Positions 49,977 through 59,711 are shown, counted from the first letter of the stretch. The stretch is DNA of 64,000 nucleotides from Craurococcus roseus (GCF_039523795.1 NZ_BAAAFZ010000021.1:1-64000), one strand, 5' to 3'. The notes: generated from the letters alone by a model not told the origin. Program-made: numbers and translations.

Positions 49977-50645
49977 GTGATTCGAGCCGTCATCTTCGAC
50001 GTGGACGGGACGCTGGTGGACACCAACGACCTACACGCCGCCTCCTGGGCCGACGCCTTCCGGCGCTTCGGCCACGACATCCCGCAAGACCGCATCCGGC
50101 ACGAGATCGGCAAGGGCGGCGACCAGCTCATGCCGGCCCTCCTACCCCGGGACGCGGTGGAGCGGCAGGGCGAGGACATCGAAGCGTTCCGCAAGGACCT
50201 TTACATGCGCGAGTGCCTGCCGCGGGCGCGCGCCTTCCCGGAGGTGCCGGCGCTGGTCCGGCGCATCCGCGCGGCGGGGCGGAAGATCGTGCTGGCCTCG
50301 GCGGGCAGCGCCGCCGAGGTGGACCGCTACAAGGAGACCGCCGGCATCGCCGACCTGATCGACGACGCCACCACGAAGGACGACGCGGATCACTCCAAGC
50401 CCTTCCCCGACATCTTCCGGTCGGCGCTCGACCGCATCGCGCCCGTCCCGGCGGAGGACGCAATGGTGGTGGGCGACACGCCTTACGACGCCGAGGCCGC
50501 CGAAAAGGCCGGGCTGCGCGCGGTCGGCCTGCTCTGCGGCGGCTTCCCGGAGCACGAGTCGCGGCGGTCCGCCTTCGTCGCCCTGTACCGCGATCCGGCC
50601 GATCTGCTGGCGCCGTACGAGCACTCGCCGCTGTCCGAAGGGTGA
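49977..50645 (+). CDS. HAD-family phosphatase (phosphoglycolate-phosphatase-like)
   Basis: 222 residues. HAD motif I VIFDVDGTLVDTND (Asp8 nucleophile, Asp10), motif II around LASAGSAAEV, and motif IV VVGDTPYDAEAA are intact, with the usual cap between. The GTG start has AGGAAAG upstream. The substrate cannot be told; it overlaps the next gene (GTGA), which suggests a sugar-phosphate link with the glucosidase. Confidence 0.9.
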   Translation: MIRAVIFDVDGTLVDTNDLHAASWADAFRRFGHDIPQDRIRHEIGKGGDQLMPALLPRDAVERQGEDIEAFRKDLYMRECLPRARAFPEVPALVRRIRAAGRKIVLASAGSAAEVDRYKETAGIADLIDDATTKDDADHSKPFPDIFRSALDRIAPVPAEDAMVVGDTPYDAEAAEKAGLRAVGLLCGGFPEHESRRSAFVALYRDPADLLAPYEHSPLSEG

Positions 50646-52231
50646 GTTCCGCCGTGCCGGACCAGCACGCTTGGTGGCAGCGCGGCGTCGTCTACCAAGT
50701 GTATCCGCGCTCCTTCCAGGACTCGAACGGCGACGGCGTGGGCGACCTGCCGGGCATCCTGTCGCGCCTCGACCGCCTTTCGGCGCTGGGCGTGGACGCG
50801 GTGTGGATATCGCCGATCTGTCCTTCGCCGATGGCCGACTTCGGCTACGACGTGTCGGACTACACGGGCATCGACCCGGCGTTCGGGAGCTTGGAAGACT
50901 TCGACCGGCTCGTGGCGGCGGCGCACGCGCGCGGCCTCCGGGTGATCCTGGACTACGTGCCGAACCACAGTTCCGACCGGCACCCCTGGTTCGTCGAGAG
51001 CCGCTCCTCGCGTTCGAACCCGAAGCGGAACTGGTACACCTGGCGCGATCCTGCACCGGACGGCGGGCCGCCCAACAATTGGCTGAGCGAGTTCGGCGGC
51101 CCCGCCTGGACCTTCGACGCGGCCACGGGCCAGCACTACTACCACGCCTATCTGCCGGCGCAGCCGGACCTGAATTGGCGGAACCCGGAAGTGCGCGCGG
51201 CCATGCTGGACGCCTTGCGCTTCTGGCTCGACCACGGCGTGGACGGTTTCCGCGTGGACGCCATCCACCACCTGATCGAGGACGCCGACCTCCGCGACAA
51301 CCCGCCCAACCCGGACTGGCGCCCCGGCATGTCGCCGGCGCGCAGTCTCATCCGGGCCTACACGATGGACCAGCCGGAGGTGCATGACGCCATCGCCGAG
51401 ATGCGGCGCGTTTCGGACGGATACCCGGGCGACCGCGTGCTGATCGGCGAGGCGTACCTGCCGATCGACAGGTTGATGATGTACTACGGCGCGGACCTCT
51501 CCGGCTTCCACCTGCCCTTCAACTTCCACCTGCTCTCGACGCCTTGGAAGGCGCGGGACATCGCCGCGCTGGTGGAGCGCTACGAGGCGGCGCTGCCGCC
51601 GGGCGGCTGGCCCAATTGGGTGCTCGGCAACCACGACCGTTCCCGCGTGGCGAGCCGGCTCGGGCCGGCGCAAGCGCGCGTCGCCGCCATGCTGCTGCTG
51701 ACGCTGCGCGGCACGCCGACGCTCTACCAGGGCGACGAGATCGGCATGGAGGACGTGCCGATCCCACCCGGACGGGTGCAGGACCCCTGGGAGCGGAACG
51801 TGCCGGGCCTCGGCCGCGACCCGGTGCGGACGCCGATGCAGTGGGACGCGGGGCCGAACGCGGGCTTCGCGCCCCCCGGCGCGGAGCCGTGGCTGCCGCT
51901 CGCGCCCGACTGGGGCGCCAGGAACGTCGCGGCCCAGGCCGCGGACCCGCGCTCGATGCTGTCGTTGCACCGGGCGCTGCTGGCGCTCAGGCGGGCGGAG
52001 CCGGCGCTGTCGGTCGGCTCCTATGCGCCCGTGGAGGGCGCGGCGGAGGACGTGCTGGCCTTTGAGCGGCGGGACGAGGCCACGGGCCGGACCTTGCTGG
52101 TGGCGCTGAACCTCGGCGACCGGGAGCGCGACCTGCCCCGCGCCGCGGCGGAGCCGCGCGTCCTGCTTTCGACCCGCATGGACGGCGGGGCGGGACGCCT
52201 GCGTTCCGATGAAGGAGTCGTGCTCGGCTGA
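50642..52231 (+). CDS. GH13 alpha-glucosidase (trehalose/isomaltose type)
   Basis: 529-residue alpha-amylase-family hydrolase. Catalytic residues: nucleophile Asp206 in GFRVDAIHH, acid/base Glu270 in LIGEAYLP and Asp332 in GNHDRSR; conserved region I is DYVPNHSS. It starts WWQRGVVYQVYPRSFQDSNG, the oligo-1,6-glucosidase/alpha-glucosidase subgroup. I took the GTG overlapping the HAD stop (GTGA); GTG 50654 is an alternative four codons on. Cytosolic, hydrolysing alpha-glucosides. Confidence 0.9.
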   Translation: MSSAVPDQHAWWQRGVVYQVYPRSFQDSNGDGVGDLPGILSRLDRLSALGVDAVWISPICPSPMADFGYDVSDYTGIDPAFGSLEDFDRLVAAAHARGLRVILDYVPNHSSDRHPWFVESRSSRSNPKRNWYTWRDPAPDGGPPNNWLSEFGGPAWTFDAATGQHYYHAYLPAQPDLNWRNPEVRAAMLDALRFWLDHGVDGFRVDAIHHLIEDADLRDNPPNPDWRPGMSPARSLIRAYTMDQPEVHDAIAEMRRVSDGYPGDRVLIGEAYLPIDRLMMYYGADLSGFHLPFNFHLLSTPWKARDIAALVERYEAALPPGGWPNWVLGNHDRSRVASRLGPAQARVAAMLLLTLRGTPTLYQGDEIGMEDVPIPPGRVQDPWERNVPGLGRDPVRTPMQWDAGPNAGFAPPGAEPWLPLAPDWGARNVAAQAADPRSMLSLHRALLALRRAEPALSVGSYAPVEGAAEDVLAFERRDEATGRTLLVALNLGDRERDLPRAAAEPRVLLSTRMDGGAGRLRSDEGVVLG

Positions 52232-52474
52232 GGTGCTCCTCTGCCGCCTCGCTTCCCCGTCACCGGGCAGCGGGCCCGCCGGGCCGCTCCGCATCGGCTG
52301 GGCGATGCCGCGCCATCGCGGTGGCACCGCGGCATCCAAGGCCGAACAATGCCGGTCGGCGCCTCGGAAACCGCCGGTTGGCGAAAGGCCGGCGGCCGCC
52401 CTCAGGTTCGGGGGTGCGCGCTTGTCTGCTCGGTGAAGCTTCGTTACGATCCGCTCCGCCACCGCGGGGAAGCT
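52232..52474 (+). other. Non-coding stretch after the glucosidase gene
   Basis: No gene supported. GC-rich palindromic patches near 52275-52300 may form a terminator for the glucosidase operon, but pairing is imperfect. Confidence 0.35.
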
Positions 52475-52702
52475 GTGCTAACCCCGGCCGGAACGCCGCT
52501 CGCCGCGGCCGCCGCCCACGTGCTCCTGGCCGTCGCCTCGGCCTGCTCCCCGGATCCGCGCTACTGCTCGCCCCAGCCCGACCGGTTCGAAAGGAACCGT
52601 AGTACCGCGCGCGAGAACGACCGAGAGGTACATCCCATCGGAGGCGTCGTACTGACGGCGGTTGCCGCGGCAACCGCGCTCGCAGGCTACCGCTGCTATT
52701 GA
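52475..52702 (+). CDS. Possible small lipoprotein with C-terminal membrane segment
   Basis: A 75-residue frame from GTG 52475 with GGGGA upstream. It has an N-terminal hydrophobic stretch with a lipobox-like LAVASAC, a charged middle (DRFERNRSTARENDREVHPI) and a C-terminal hydrophobic GGVVLTAVAAATALAGYRCY. I recognise no family. In this GC-rich DNA a frame this short may be chance. Confidence 0.4.
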   Translation: MLTPAGTPLAAAAAHVLLAVASACSPDPRYCSPQPDRFERNRSTARENDREVHPIGGVVLTAVAAATALAGYRCY

Positions 52703-52991
52703 AGTCATTGACCCGCGCGGCGGCCGCGTCCAGGCCCGTTCGGCACGGCGCGGCAAACCCTCCCACATGCGCGACATCGGATGGTGGAGCCCGGCGGCAG
52801 GCGTCTTCCCGCCACGCCGGCTCGCAAGCTTCGGAGCCCGGGTGCTTGCCGCTGATGCGGCTACTTTCCTCGCCGCGTTACCCGGTGCGGGCCGGGCTTC
52901 CCGGTGTAAAGGGCGCGGCTCGGGCGTTGGCGCACGGGCTGTGGCATTTCCGCCTCGCGGACGCGACCATTTCCGCGGCGGCACGCGGGGT
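52703..52991 (+). other. Interval between the small ORF and the SMR gene
   Basis: About 290 bases without a supported gene; open frames here are short and lack binding sites. Confidence 0.35.
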
Positions 52992-53306
52992 TCAACTCGC
53001 CATCTTGAGGCCCGCGACGCCGGCGAGGATCAGCGCCAAGCAGAAGATGCGCGCGGCGGTGGCCGGGTCGCCTTCGATCGCCATGCCCCAGATCGCCGCG
53101 CCGGCGGCGCCGATGCCGGTCCAGATGGCGTAAACGGTGCCGATCGGCAGGGACTGCAAGGCGCGCGACATGCAGTAGAAGCTCACGGCCATCGCCGCGA
53201 CGGTGGCGACGCTGGGCCAAAGGCGCGAGAAGCCGTCGGTGTATTTGAGCAGCACCGCCCACACCACCTCGAACAGGCCGGCAACGCCGAGCCACACCCA
53301 CGCCAT
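52992..53306 (-). CDS. SMR-family efflux protein (Gdx/SugE-like)
   Basis: 104 residues, four transmembrane helices. Glu13 in the first helix (AGLFEVVWAVLLKYTDGFSR) is the proton/substrate residue of the small multidrug resistance family; the pattern FEVVWA and YAIWTGIGAAGAAIWGM fit the Gdx (SugE) branch, which exports guanidinium. No guanidine riboswitch was recognised upstream, where the MsbA-like gene lies 22 bases away on the same strand. Confidence 0.85.
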   Translation of the reverse strand: MAWVWLGVAGLFEVVWAVLLKYTDGFSRLWPSVATVAAMAVSFYCMSRALQSLPIGTVYAIWTGIGAAGAAIWGMAIEGDPATAARIFCLALILAGVAGLKMAS

Positions 53307-53328
53307 GCCGTCTTCCTTTCGCGCGTCG

Positions 53329-55101
53329 TCAGGCGGCCGGGGCCGGCGCGGGCTCGGCCGCGAAGGCTTGGCTGCGCACCAGCCGGGCGTAGAGGCCGCC
53401 GGCGGCCATCAGCTCGGCGTGGGTGCCCTGCTCCACGGCGCGGCCACCGTCCATAACCACGATGCGGTCGGCCTCGCGCACGGTGGCGAGGCGATGGGCG
53501 ATGACGAGCGTCGTCCGGCCCTTGCGGAGCGTCGCCAGCGCCTCCTGCACCGCCGCCTCGTTCGCCGCGTCGAGCGCGCTGGTCGCCTCGTCCAGCAGCA
53601 GCACGCGCGGGTCGCGCAGCAGGGCGCGGGCGAGGGCGATCCGCTGCCGCTGGCCGCCCGACAGGCGGTTGCCGCCGGGGCCCAGCGGCGTGTCGTAGCC
53701 TTGGGAAAGCGCGGCGACGAAGCCGTGCGCCTGGGCGGCGCGGGCGGCGGCCTCCACCTCCGCCCGGGTCGCGCCGGGGCGGCCGCAGGCGATGTTGGCG
53801 AAGGCGGTGTCGTCGAACAGCACCGCGTCCTGCGCGACGTAGGCGATGGCGTCGCGGAGGGAGGCCAGGGCCACCTGCCGCACGTCGGCGCCGTCCAGCC
53901 GCACCGCGCCGGCGGTGGCGTCATAGAGGCGCGGCACCAGGGCGAGCGCGGTGGACTTGCCGCCGCCGGAGGGGCCGACCAGGGCCACCGTCTCGCCAGG
54001 GCGAGCGGTGAAGGACAGGCCGTGCAGCGCCTTGTCCGCCGTGCCCTCGTAGCGGAAGCCGACCGCGTCGAACTCGACCAGGCCGCGCCCGGCCGGCAGC
54101 GGCTCGGCGTCGGGCGCGTCGACCACACGGCGCGGCGCGTCGATCGCGGCGAAAACGCCGGCCAGCCCCGCCAGTCCCTGCTGCAAGGCGGCGTTGAGCG
54201 AGCCCAAGGAGCGCACCGGCCGCGCCGCGATCAGCACGGCGGCGACGAAGCCGGTGAACTCGCCGAGCGTCCCCTGGCCGGAGGACACGCGCCAGCCGAC
54301 GAAGAGCAGCACGGCCGCCACCGCCAGCCCGCCCAGCACCTCCAGCACCGGGTCGAGGGAGGCGCGGATGCGGGCGATCTTGAACAGCGACTCGCGCAGG
54401 CCGGCGAAGGCGGAGGCGGCGCGCCTCTCCTCCTGCTCTTCCAACCGGTAGGCGCGCACCAGCCGCGCGGCGGCGAAGCTCTCCGTCAGCGCCGCCGCCG
54501 TGTCGCCCATGCGCTCCTGCATGCCCCCCGAGGCGCGGCGGATGCGCTTGCCGAGGCGCAGGATCGGCAGCACCGCGATCGGGTACAGCAGCACCGCGAC
54601 CAGCGACATCTGCCAGTCGAGCCAGACCATGGAGGCGACGAGGCCCACGATGGTCAGCACGTCCGAGCCGCCGTTGATGGACTTGGTCAGCGCCTCCCGG
54701 ATGGCGGCCGCGTCCACGGTGAAGCGGGTGGAGTGCCGCGCCGGCGCCTCGCGCGCCACCGCGGCGAGGTCGGCGCGCGTCAGAGCCCGGAACAGCGCCA
54801 CCTGCAAGCCCTCGATGACCCTCAGCACCACGGACTGCACCGCCACCGCCTGCCCGTACTGCGCCAGCGCCTTGGCGCAGACCACGCCGACGATCACCGG
54901 CGGCAGCAGCCACAGCACCGCGCCGTCGCCGGCGTTGAAGCGGTCGAAGGCCTGCTGGATCACCACCGGATAGAGCGCGGTCAGCCCCGCCAGCAGCACG
55001 GTGCAGACCACGGCCAGCGCGATGCCGCGCCGGTGGCGGCGCAGGTGCTCGCGGTAGAGGCGGCGGACGAGCGCGCCGGTCGTGTCGGGCAGGGGTGCCA
55101 T
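53329..55101 (-). CDS. ABC exporter, MsbA-like (fused membrane and ATPase domains)
   Basis: 590 residues. Residues about 20-310 are six transmembrane helices; the ATPase has Walker A LVGPSGGGKST, signature RLSGGQRQRIALARALL, Walker B RVLLLDEATSALD and the His switch VIAHRLATV. Of the lipid A/lipid exporter type; the actual cargo is unknown. It forms a leftward pair with the SMR gene. ATG at 55101. Confidence 0.9.
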   Translation of the reverse strand: MAPLPDTTGALVRRLYREHLRRHRRGIALAVVCTVLLAGLTALYPVVIQQAFDRFNAGDGAVLWLLPPVIVGVVCAKALAQYGQAVAVQSVVLRVIEGLQVALFRALTRADLAAVAREAPARHSTRFTVDAAAIREALTKSINGGSDVLTIVGLVASMVWLDWQMSLVAVLLYPIAVLPILRLGKRIRRASGGMQERMGDTAAALTESFAAARLVRAYRLEEQEERRAASAFAGLRESLFKIARIRASLDPVLEVLGGLAVAAVLLFVGWRVSSGQGTLGEFTGFVAAVLIAARPVRSLGSLNAALQQGLAGLAGVFAAIDAPRRVVDAPDAEPLPAGRGLVEFDAVGFRYEGTADKALHGLSFTARPGETVALVGPSGGGKSTALALVPRLYDATAGAVRLDGADVRQVALASLRDAIAYVAQDAVLFDDTAFANIACGRPGATRAEVEAAARAAQAHGFVAALSQGYDTPLGPGGNRLSGGQRQRIALARALLRDPRVLLLDEATSALDAANEAAVQEALATLRKGRTTLVIAHRLATVREADRIVVMDGGRAVEQGTHAELMAAGGLYARLVRSQAFAAEPAPAPAA

Positions 55102-55298
55102 AGCGGATGGGGCGTATCATGCCGCGGCGCTCGTGTCCCAACCCTCCCGGATCGGCCCGCACGCATGAGGCGCGGACTCTATAACTCAGCCGAGGTCAAT
55201 TCCGATCCAGGCCGCCAGTCCCTTGCCGTTCGGTCAGGCTGCGGCAAATCGTGATGGGCTGACCTACCAAGCGGCCCCGTGGACCAATCCTGGTTCAC

Positions 55299-55574
55299 GT
55301 GCCGGGGATGACTGACATGCCGACGCATGGCGTTGCAAAGCTCCCTTACGACGTCCTGACGTGGTTCCTCTCGCTATTCCTGCCTGCCGGGGGTGCCGTG
55401 CAGGCGAACCCCTTGGGCTTCCTCGCCGCTGCTACCGTGGTCACGGCGATGTTCGCCGTTTCCGCTTGGGCCGTGGTCAATCGTGACGAGTTCGACAATG
55501 GGTACGCGCCTTGGCTGGCGTTGGGCGCGGCCGCATACGCGGGGGTTGTCGTCTACGTGGCTGCGGCCGCTTGA
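55299..55574 (+). CDS. Small membrane protein, unknown
   Basis: Up to 91 residues; starts GTG 55299, ATG 55308 or ATG 55317 (none with a strong binding site). Two transmembrane helices: FLAAATVVTAMFAVSAWAVV and APWLALGAAAYAGVVVYVAA, joined by NRDEFDNGY. No family recognised. 55102-55298 upstream holds nothing else I can name. Confidence 0.6.
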   Translation: MPGMTDMPTHGVAKLPYDVLTWFLSLFLPAGGAVQANPLGFLAAATVVTAMFAVSAWAVVNRDEFDNGYAPWLALGAAAYAGVVVYVAAAA

Positions 55575-55624
55575 GGCAGCCGCACATCGGTGCCCTCGGA
55601 CGTGGCGTCCGGGGCGCACTGGCG

Positions 55625-56851
55625 TCATGAGTGACGCTCAGCGGTCAGTTCACGGAGCCGGCCGCGGCACGCCTCGGCGCCGTCCGCGCAGCCGCGCTCC
55701 ATCCACCAGGACCGCGCCGCGCCGAGTAGCCGACCGACCTCCGGCCCGGGCGGGACGCCCAGCGCCAGCACGTCGCGGCCGTGCAGCGGGAATTCCGGCC
55801 GCTCCATCGCCGAAAGGCGGCGGCGCACGCCCGCCAGATCGCCCGGGGCGCCGCGCGCCTCGGCCAGCAGCGACCGGCCGAGCAGCGCCGCGTGCCCGTC
55901 TTCCGCCAAGGCGCGGCGCAGCGCGGCGTCGTTGGCGTCGGAGGGCGGCGCCGGGCCGCGCAACGCGGCCAGCGTCGCCGCCTCGGCGCCGGACATGCGG
56001 AGCCGCGAGGCGAGGCCGCCGAAAGCGGTGCCCACCGGGAACAAGGCGGCGAAGCGGAGCAGCGGGTCCGGTGGCGCGTCCCCGATCCCGACCAGCCGCG
56101 CCAACGCGGCCACCTCGGTCCCCTCCGGCAGCACCGCGCCCAGCACGCCGGTTTCCCCCATCAGCGCCACCGCGCCGGACGGGTCGGGCGCCGCCAGCAG
56201 GCGCTTGATCTCCATCCACACCCGCTCGGCCGAGAGCCGCGCCAGCCCCGGCACCGCGGCGCGTATCGCCGCCAGCGCAGCCGGGTCCGGCTCGCCCCGG
56301 CCGTAGCGCGCCTGGAAGCGGAAGAAGCGCAGCGCCCGCAGGTAATCCTCGCGCAGCCGCGTGTCCGGGTCGCCCACGAAGCGCACCCGCCCCGCCGCGA
56401 GGTCCTCGCGCCCGCCGAAGTAGTCCCAGAGGCGCCCATCCGCGGCGAGCGACATGGCGTTGATCGTGAAGTCGCGCCGCGCGGCGTCCTCGCGCCAGTC
56501 GGTGGTCCACTCCACGGCGGCGTGGCGCCCGTCGGTGGCCACGTCGCGGCGGAGGCTCGTGACCTCGACGGGCTCCCCGCCGAACACGGCGGTGACGGTG
56601 CCGTGGGCGAGGCCGGTGTCGAAAACCTTCATCCCGGCCCGGCGCAGGAGCGGCGCCACGGCGTCCGGCGGCAGGGGCGCGGCCACGTCCACGTCATGGA
56701 CCGGGCGGTCGGCCAGCGCGTCCCGCACGCACCCGCCCACCGCGCGGGCGCCGGGCAGCGCGGCGAGCACGGCGGCGGGCGCGGGCGCCGACAGGAAGGC
56801 GGGCGGCGGGGCGATGGCGGCGTGCGGCGGGTCGTCGTCTTCCGCGGTCAT
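55625..56851 (-). CDS. cca: CCA tRNA nucleotidyltransferase / poly(A) polymerase family
   Basis: 408 residues from ATG 56851. The head domain has AVGGCVRDALADRPVHDVDV (metal-binding DxD), VEVTSLRRDVATDGRHAAVE and RRDFTINAMSL, followed by LREDYLRALRFFRFQARYGR and an HD-less helical tail. It adds CCA to tRNA 3' ends. It overlaps the upstream DUF6111-like gene by four bases; an open frame continues upstream but the family starts near here. Confidence 0.93.
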   Translation of the reverse strand: MTAEDDDPPHAAIAPPPAFLSAPAPAAVLAALPGARAVGGCVRDALADRPVHDVDVAAPLPPDAVAPLLRRAGMKVFDTGLAHGTVTAVFGGEPVEVTSLRRDVATDGRHAAVEWTTDWREDAARRDFTINAMSLAADGRLWDYFGGREDLAAGRVRFVGDPDTRLREDYLRALRFFRFQARYGRGEPDPAALAAIRAAVPGLARLSAERVWMEIKRLLAAPDPSGAVALMGETGVLGAVLPEGTEVAALARLVGIGDAPPDPLLRFAALFPVGTAFGGLASRLRMSGAEAATLAALRGPAPPSDANDAALRRALAEDGHAALLGRSLLAEARGAPGDLAGVRRRLSAMERPEFPLHGRDVLALGVPPGPEVGRLLGAARSWWMERGCADGAEACRGRLRELTAERHS

Positions 56852-57138
56852 CGCTGCGGCGGCGGGGCCGTTTGCTGCGCGCTCGCCGGCGGCGGCGCTT
56901 CCCGCGCGTGCCCCCGCACCACCTGGCCATCCTCTCCCAACCGGGCGGGCACGTAGGCCGTGCCCCGCTGTTCCGTGTCCGAGAGCCCGTACCAGATCAG
57001 GGCGGCGAGCCCCAGTGCGATGCCGCCCAGCGCCGGGATGAGCACGTTGAGCGGCAACTCCTCGCCGGGGTGCCGGCGGAGCCATAGCAAGTAGGCGGCG
57101 GTGGGCAGGAGGAACAGCAGAACGGAAAGGACGGCCAT
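56848..57138 (-). CDS. Small membrane protein (DUF6111-like)
   Basis: 96 residues: two N-terminal transmembrane helices (MAVLSVLLFLLPTAAYLLWL, LIPALGGIALGLAALIWYGL) and a soluble polar tail (GTAYVPARLGEDGQVVRGHA). In alphaproteobacteria a gene of this kind often lies between the Nudix and CCA genes and is called DUF6111; my identification is from position and topology. Overlaps cca (ATGA). Confidence 0.7.
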   Translation of the reverse strand: MAVLSVLLFLLPTAAYLLWLRRHPGEELPLNVLIPALGGIALGLAALIWYGLSDTEQRGTAYVPARLGEDGQVVRGHAREAPPPASAQQTAPPPQR

Positions 57139-57196
57139 CGGGAACCCATGAAAGCGACCGCGGGGCCGGGACGCGCCCCGCCAGTCGATCGGTCGG

Positions 57197-57790
57197 TCAG
57201 CCCCGCAGCACCCGTGCCAGATTCACGAGGATCGCCGCCGTGGCGCCCCAGATGTAGTGACGTTCGTGCGGCCAGACCCAGAATTCCCGTCGCCGGCCGC
57301 GGAATTCGCCGCTGCGCCGCTCCGGCGCCGCAGGGTCCAGCACGGTGGAGAGCGGCAGTTCGAAGGCTTCGGCCACCTCCGCCGGGTCGGGCGTGAGGAC
57401 GAGCGGCGCCGGCAGGAGCGCCACCACCGGCGTCACGTGGTAGCCGGTGCCGGTCAGGTGCTCGGGCAGGCGGCCGATCAGTTCGGGCAAGCGGGGGTCG
57501 AGGCCGACCTCTTCCGCCGCCTCGCGCACCGCCGCCGCTTCCGGCGTCTCGCCCGGTTCCATCCGGCCTCCCGGGAAGCTCACCTGCCCGGCGTGGGAGG
57601 ACAGGCGCGGGGACCGCAAGGTGAGCAGCACCGAAGGCTCTTCCGGATGCGACACGATGGGCACCAGCACGGCGGCCGGCACGACCCGGCCCGGCTGCGA
57701 GACCATCTCCGCGTCGTCGCTGAAGGAGCGCGAGATTCGCGCCAAGACGGCCGTGTCGCCCAGCCGCTCCGCGATGGCCGCAGGGGTCAT
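57197..57790 (-). CDS. CoA pyrophosphatase, Nudix family
   Basis: 197 residues. The Nudix box spans about residues 75-97: GGRMEPGETPE then REAAEEVG (Glu90, Glu93, Glu94 as metal ligands). The preceding LLTLRSPRLSSHAGQVSFPG is the NudL/CoA-pyrophosphatase signature. It cleaves CoA and short acyl-CoAs. Upstream of the DUF6111-like gene on the same strand, about 60 bases apart. Confidence 0.92.
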   Translation of the reverse strand: MTPAAIAERLGDTAVLARISRSFSDDAEMVSQPGRVVPAAVLVPIVSHPEEPSVLLTLRSPRLSSHAGQVSFPGGRMEPGETPEAAAVREAAEEVGLDPRLPELIGRLPEHLTGTGYHVTPVVALLPAPLVLTPDPAEVAEAFELPLSTVLDPAAPERRSGEFRGRRREFWVWPHERHYIWGATAAILVNLARVLRG

Positions 57791-57859
57791 GGGCGCCTTT
57801 TGGGCGCCGCGCCGGCCGTCGCCGCCCGCGTCCTCATGCCGACCGGTTCGGCCCCGCCG

Positions 57860-58582
57860 TCACTCCGCCGCCGCCGCTTGTGCCGCCGGCGGCGGCGCCA
57901 CGCCCGACGCGCCGGCGGCCGTCTCGCCGGGCGGGACCTCGTCGATCGGGAAGAAGACGCCCTCGCTCCACACGCCCAGCACCTCGCGCCCGTCGATCGT
58001 CTCGGGCTGGGCCAGCGCCACCAATTCGTAGAAGACGGCGCGGTTGATCTTGGCTTCGAGCCCCGGCCGGACCGTGATGTAGGGGCGCGGTTCCCGCGTT
58101 TGCGGGCAGAGGTGGACGCGGATCGGGTGCTCCGCGTCGGCCGTCACGATCTCGTCGAGGTTGGTGCGGAAGGTAAGGCACTGGCGGGGCCGGTCGGTGG
58201 GCGCGTCCTCGCACACGCAGTCGCGCCACCACAGCTCCACTGCGACGAAGGGCGCGTCCTCCACGTCGATGCGGCCGCGCTCCACCGGCGTTTCCAGCCA
58301 GTAGGCGCCGTCCGCCCCCCGTTTCAGCACACTGGCGAACAGGCAGACCAACTCCTTCCGGCCGATCGGGCTGTTGCGGTAGTGCCAGCCGCCATTGCGG
58401 TCTATGCGGATGTCGAAATGGCCGCAGTCCCGCTTGGTCCGGGGCATCGCCTGGGGGAAAGAGGGCGTCGCAACCCCCGCCCGGACGGCCTTGGGCGGGG
58501 TTCCGGTTGCGACCGGCTCCTTTGCCAGCATCGTCTTGGCCTCCCGTGCCGCTGCCGCTTCGTCCGTGCCGCGTTTGGTCAT
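57860..58582 (-). CDS. DUF1285 family protein
   Basis: 240 residues from ATG 58582 (GGAAG upstream; an ATG six codons earlier is also in frame). After a 50-residue Ala/Lys tail the DUF1285 core is clear: FDIRIDRNGGWHYRNSPIGR, LVCLFASVLKRGADGAYWLE, PVERGRIDVEDAPFVAVELW and PYITVRPGLEAKINRAVFYE. Family function unknown. Divergent from the moxR gene. Confidence 0.9.
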   Translation of the reverse strand: MTKRGTDEAAAAREAKTMLAKEPVATGTPPKAVRAGVATPSFPQAMPRTKRDCGHFDIRIDRNGGWHYRNSPIGRKELVCLFASVLKRGADGAYWLETPVERGRIDVEDAPFVAVELWWRDCVCEDAPTDRPRQCLTFRTNLDEIVTADAEHPIRVHLCPQTREPRPYITVRPGLEAKINRAVFYELVALAQPETIDGREVLGVWSEGVFFPIDEVPPGETAAGASGVAPPPAAQAAAAE

Positions 58583-58685
58583 GGGCTTCCGCTGTTCCAT
58601 GCCTGTGTGCGAGTTTGGGCCTCGGAAATCGCCCGTCGGGCCTTCGCGGTCCGCACCTCCGGCGCATATAGGGATCGTGGCTGGC

Positions 58686-59711
58686 ATGATTGAAGTGGCG
58701 AACCCTACGATGAGCGCAACGGCCGAAGCGGACCCCAAGGCCCTGGTGGCGGAAGCGGAGGCGTTGGCCGCGCGGCTGGCCGGGGTGCGCGAGGCTGTGG
58801 GGCGGATCATCTTCGGCCAAGACAGCGTGGTGGAGCAGACGCTCATCACGCTGTTGTCGGGGGGACACGCCTTGCTGGTCGGCGTGCCCGGCCTCGGCAA
58901 GACCCGGCTGGTGGAGACGCTCGGCACCGTGCTCGGCCTGGACGCCAAGCGGGTGCAATTCACCCCGGACCTGATGCCGGCGGACATCCTCGGCTCCGAG
59001 GTTCTGGAGGAGGGGGAGGACGGCCGCCGCCACTTCCGCTTCATCCCCGGCCCGGTGTTCTGCCAACTCCTGATGGCGGACGAGATCAACCGCGCCTCGC
59101 CCCGGACGCAATCGGCTCTGTTGCAGGCGATGCAGGAGCAGCGGGTGGCCGTCGCCGGCGTGATCCACCCCGTGCCCACGCCCTTCCATGTGCTCGCGAC
59201 GCAGAACCCCATCGAGCAGGAGGGCACCTACCCCCTGCCGGAAGCGCAACTCGACCGCTTCCTCTTGGAGGTGGAGGTCTCCTACCCGGACGAGGCGGCG
59301 GAGCGGGCCATGCTGCTCGCCACCACCGGCGCGCACAACCCGCGGCCGCACCAAGCCCTGACGGCGCAGGAATTGATCGCCGCCCAAGCGCTGATCCGCC
59401 GCATCCCGGTGGCCGAGGGCGTGTTGGACGCCATCCTCAAGCTGGTGCGGAACGCCCGGCCGGAAGAAAGCCCGCTCGAGTCCGTGCGCCGCAACCTGTC
59501 CTGGGGCCCGGGGCCGCGGGCGGCGCAGGCGCTGATGCTCGCGACGCGGGCGCGGGCGGTGCTGGACGGCCGCCTTTCGCCCTCGGTCGATGACGTGCTG
59601 GCCCTGGCCGAGCCGGTGCTGCGGCACCGCATGGCGCTCAACTTCGCCGCCCGCGCCGACGGCGTGCGGCTCCCGGAGGTGATCGACACCCTCAAGGGCC
59701 AGGTTGCGTAG
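58686..59711 (+). CDS. MoxR-type AAA+ ATPase
   Basis: 341 residues. Walker A LLVGVPGLGKTRLVETL, Walker B LLMADEINRASPRTQ, sensor ATQNPIEQEGTYPLPEAQLD and the arginine-finger region are intact. MoxR ATPases act as chaperones that mature partner proteins with VWA domains. The frame has ATG at 58686 and 58710. It opens the moxR-DUF58-DUF4159 operon; the DUF58 gene overlaps it by eight bases. Confidence 0.93.
   Translation: MIEVANPTMSATAEADPKALVAEAEALAARLAGVREAVGRIIFGQDSVVEQTLITLLSGGHALLVGVPGLGKTRLVETLGTVLGLDAKRVQFTPDLMPADILGSEVLEEGEDGRRHFRFIPGPVFCQLLMADEINRASPRTQSALLQAMQEQRVAVAGVIHPVPTPFHVLATQNPIEQEGTYPLPEAQLDRFLLEVEVSYPDEAAERAMLLATTGAHNPRPHQALTAQELIAAQALIRRIPVAEGVLDAILKLVRNARPEESPLESVRRNLSWGPGPRAAQALMLATRARAVLDGRLSPSVDDVLALAEPVLRHRMALNFAARADGVRLPEVIDTLKGQVA

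Noticed and set aside
52555..52610. tRNA-like GGTTCGAAAGGAACC segment
   Set aside because: No cloverleaf or acceptor stem can be drawn around it.
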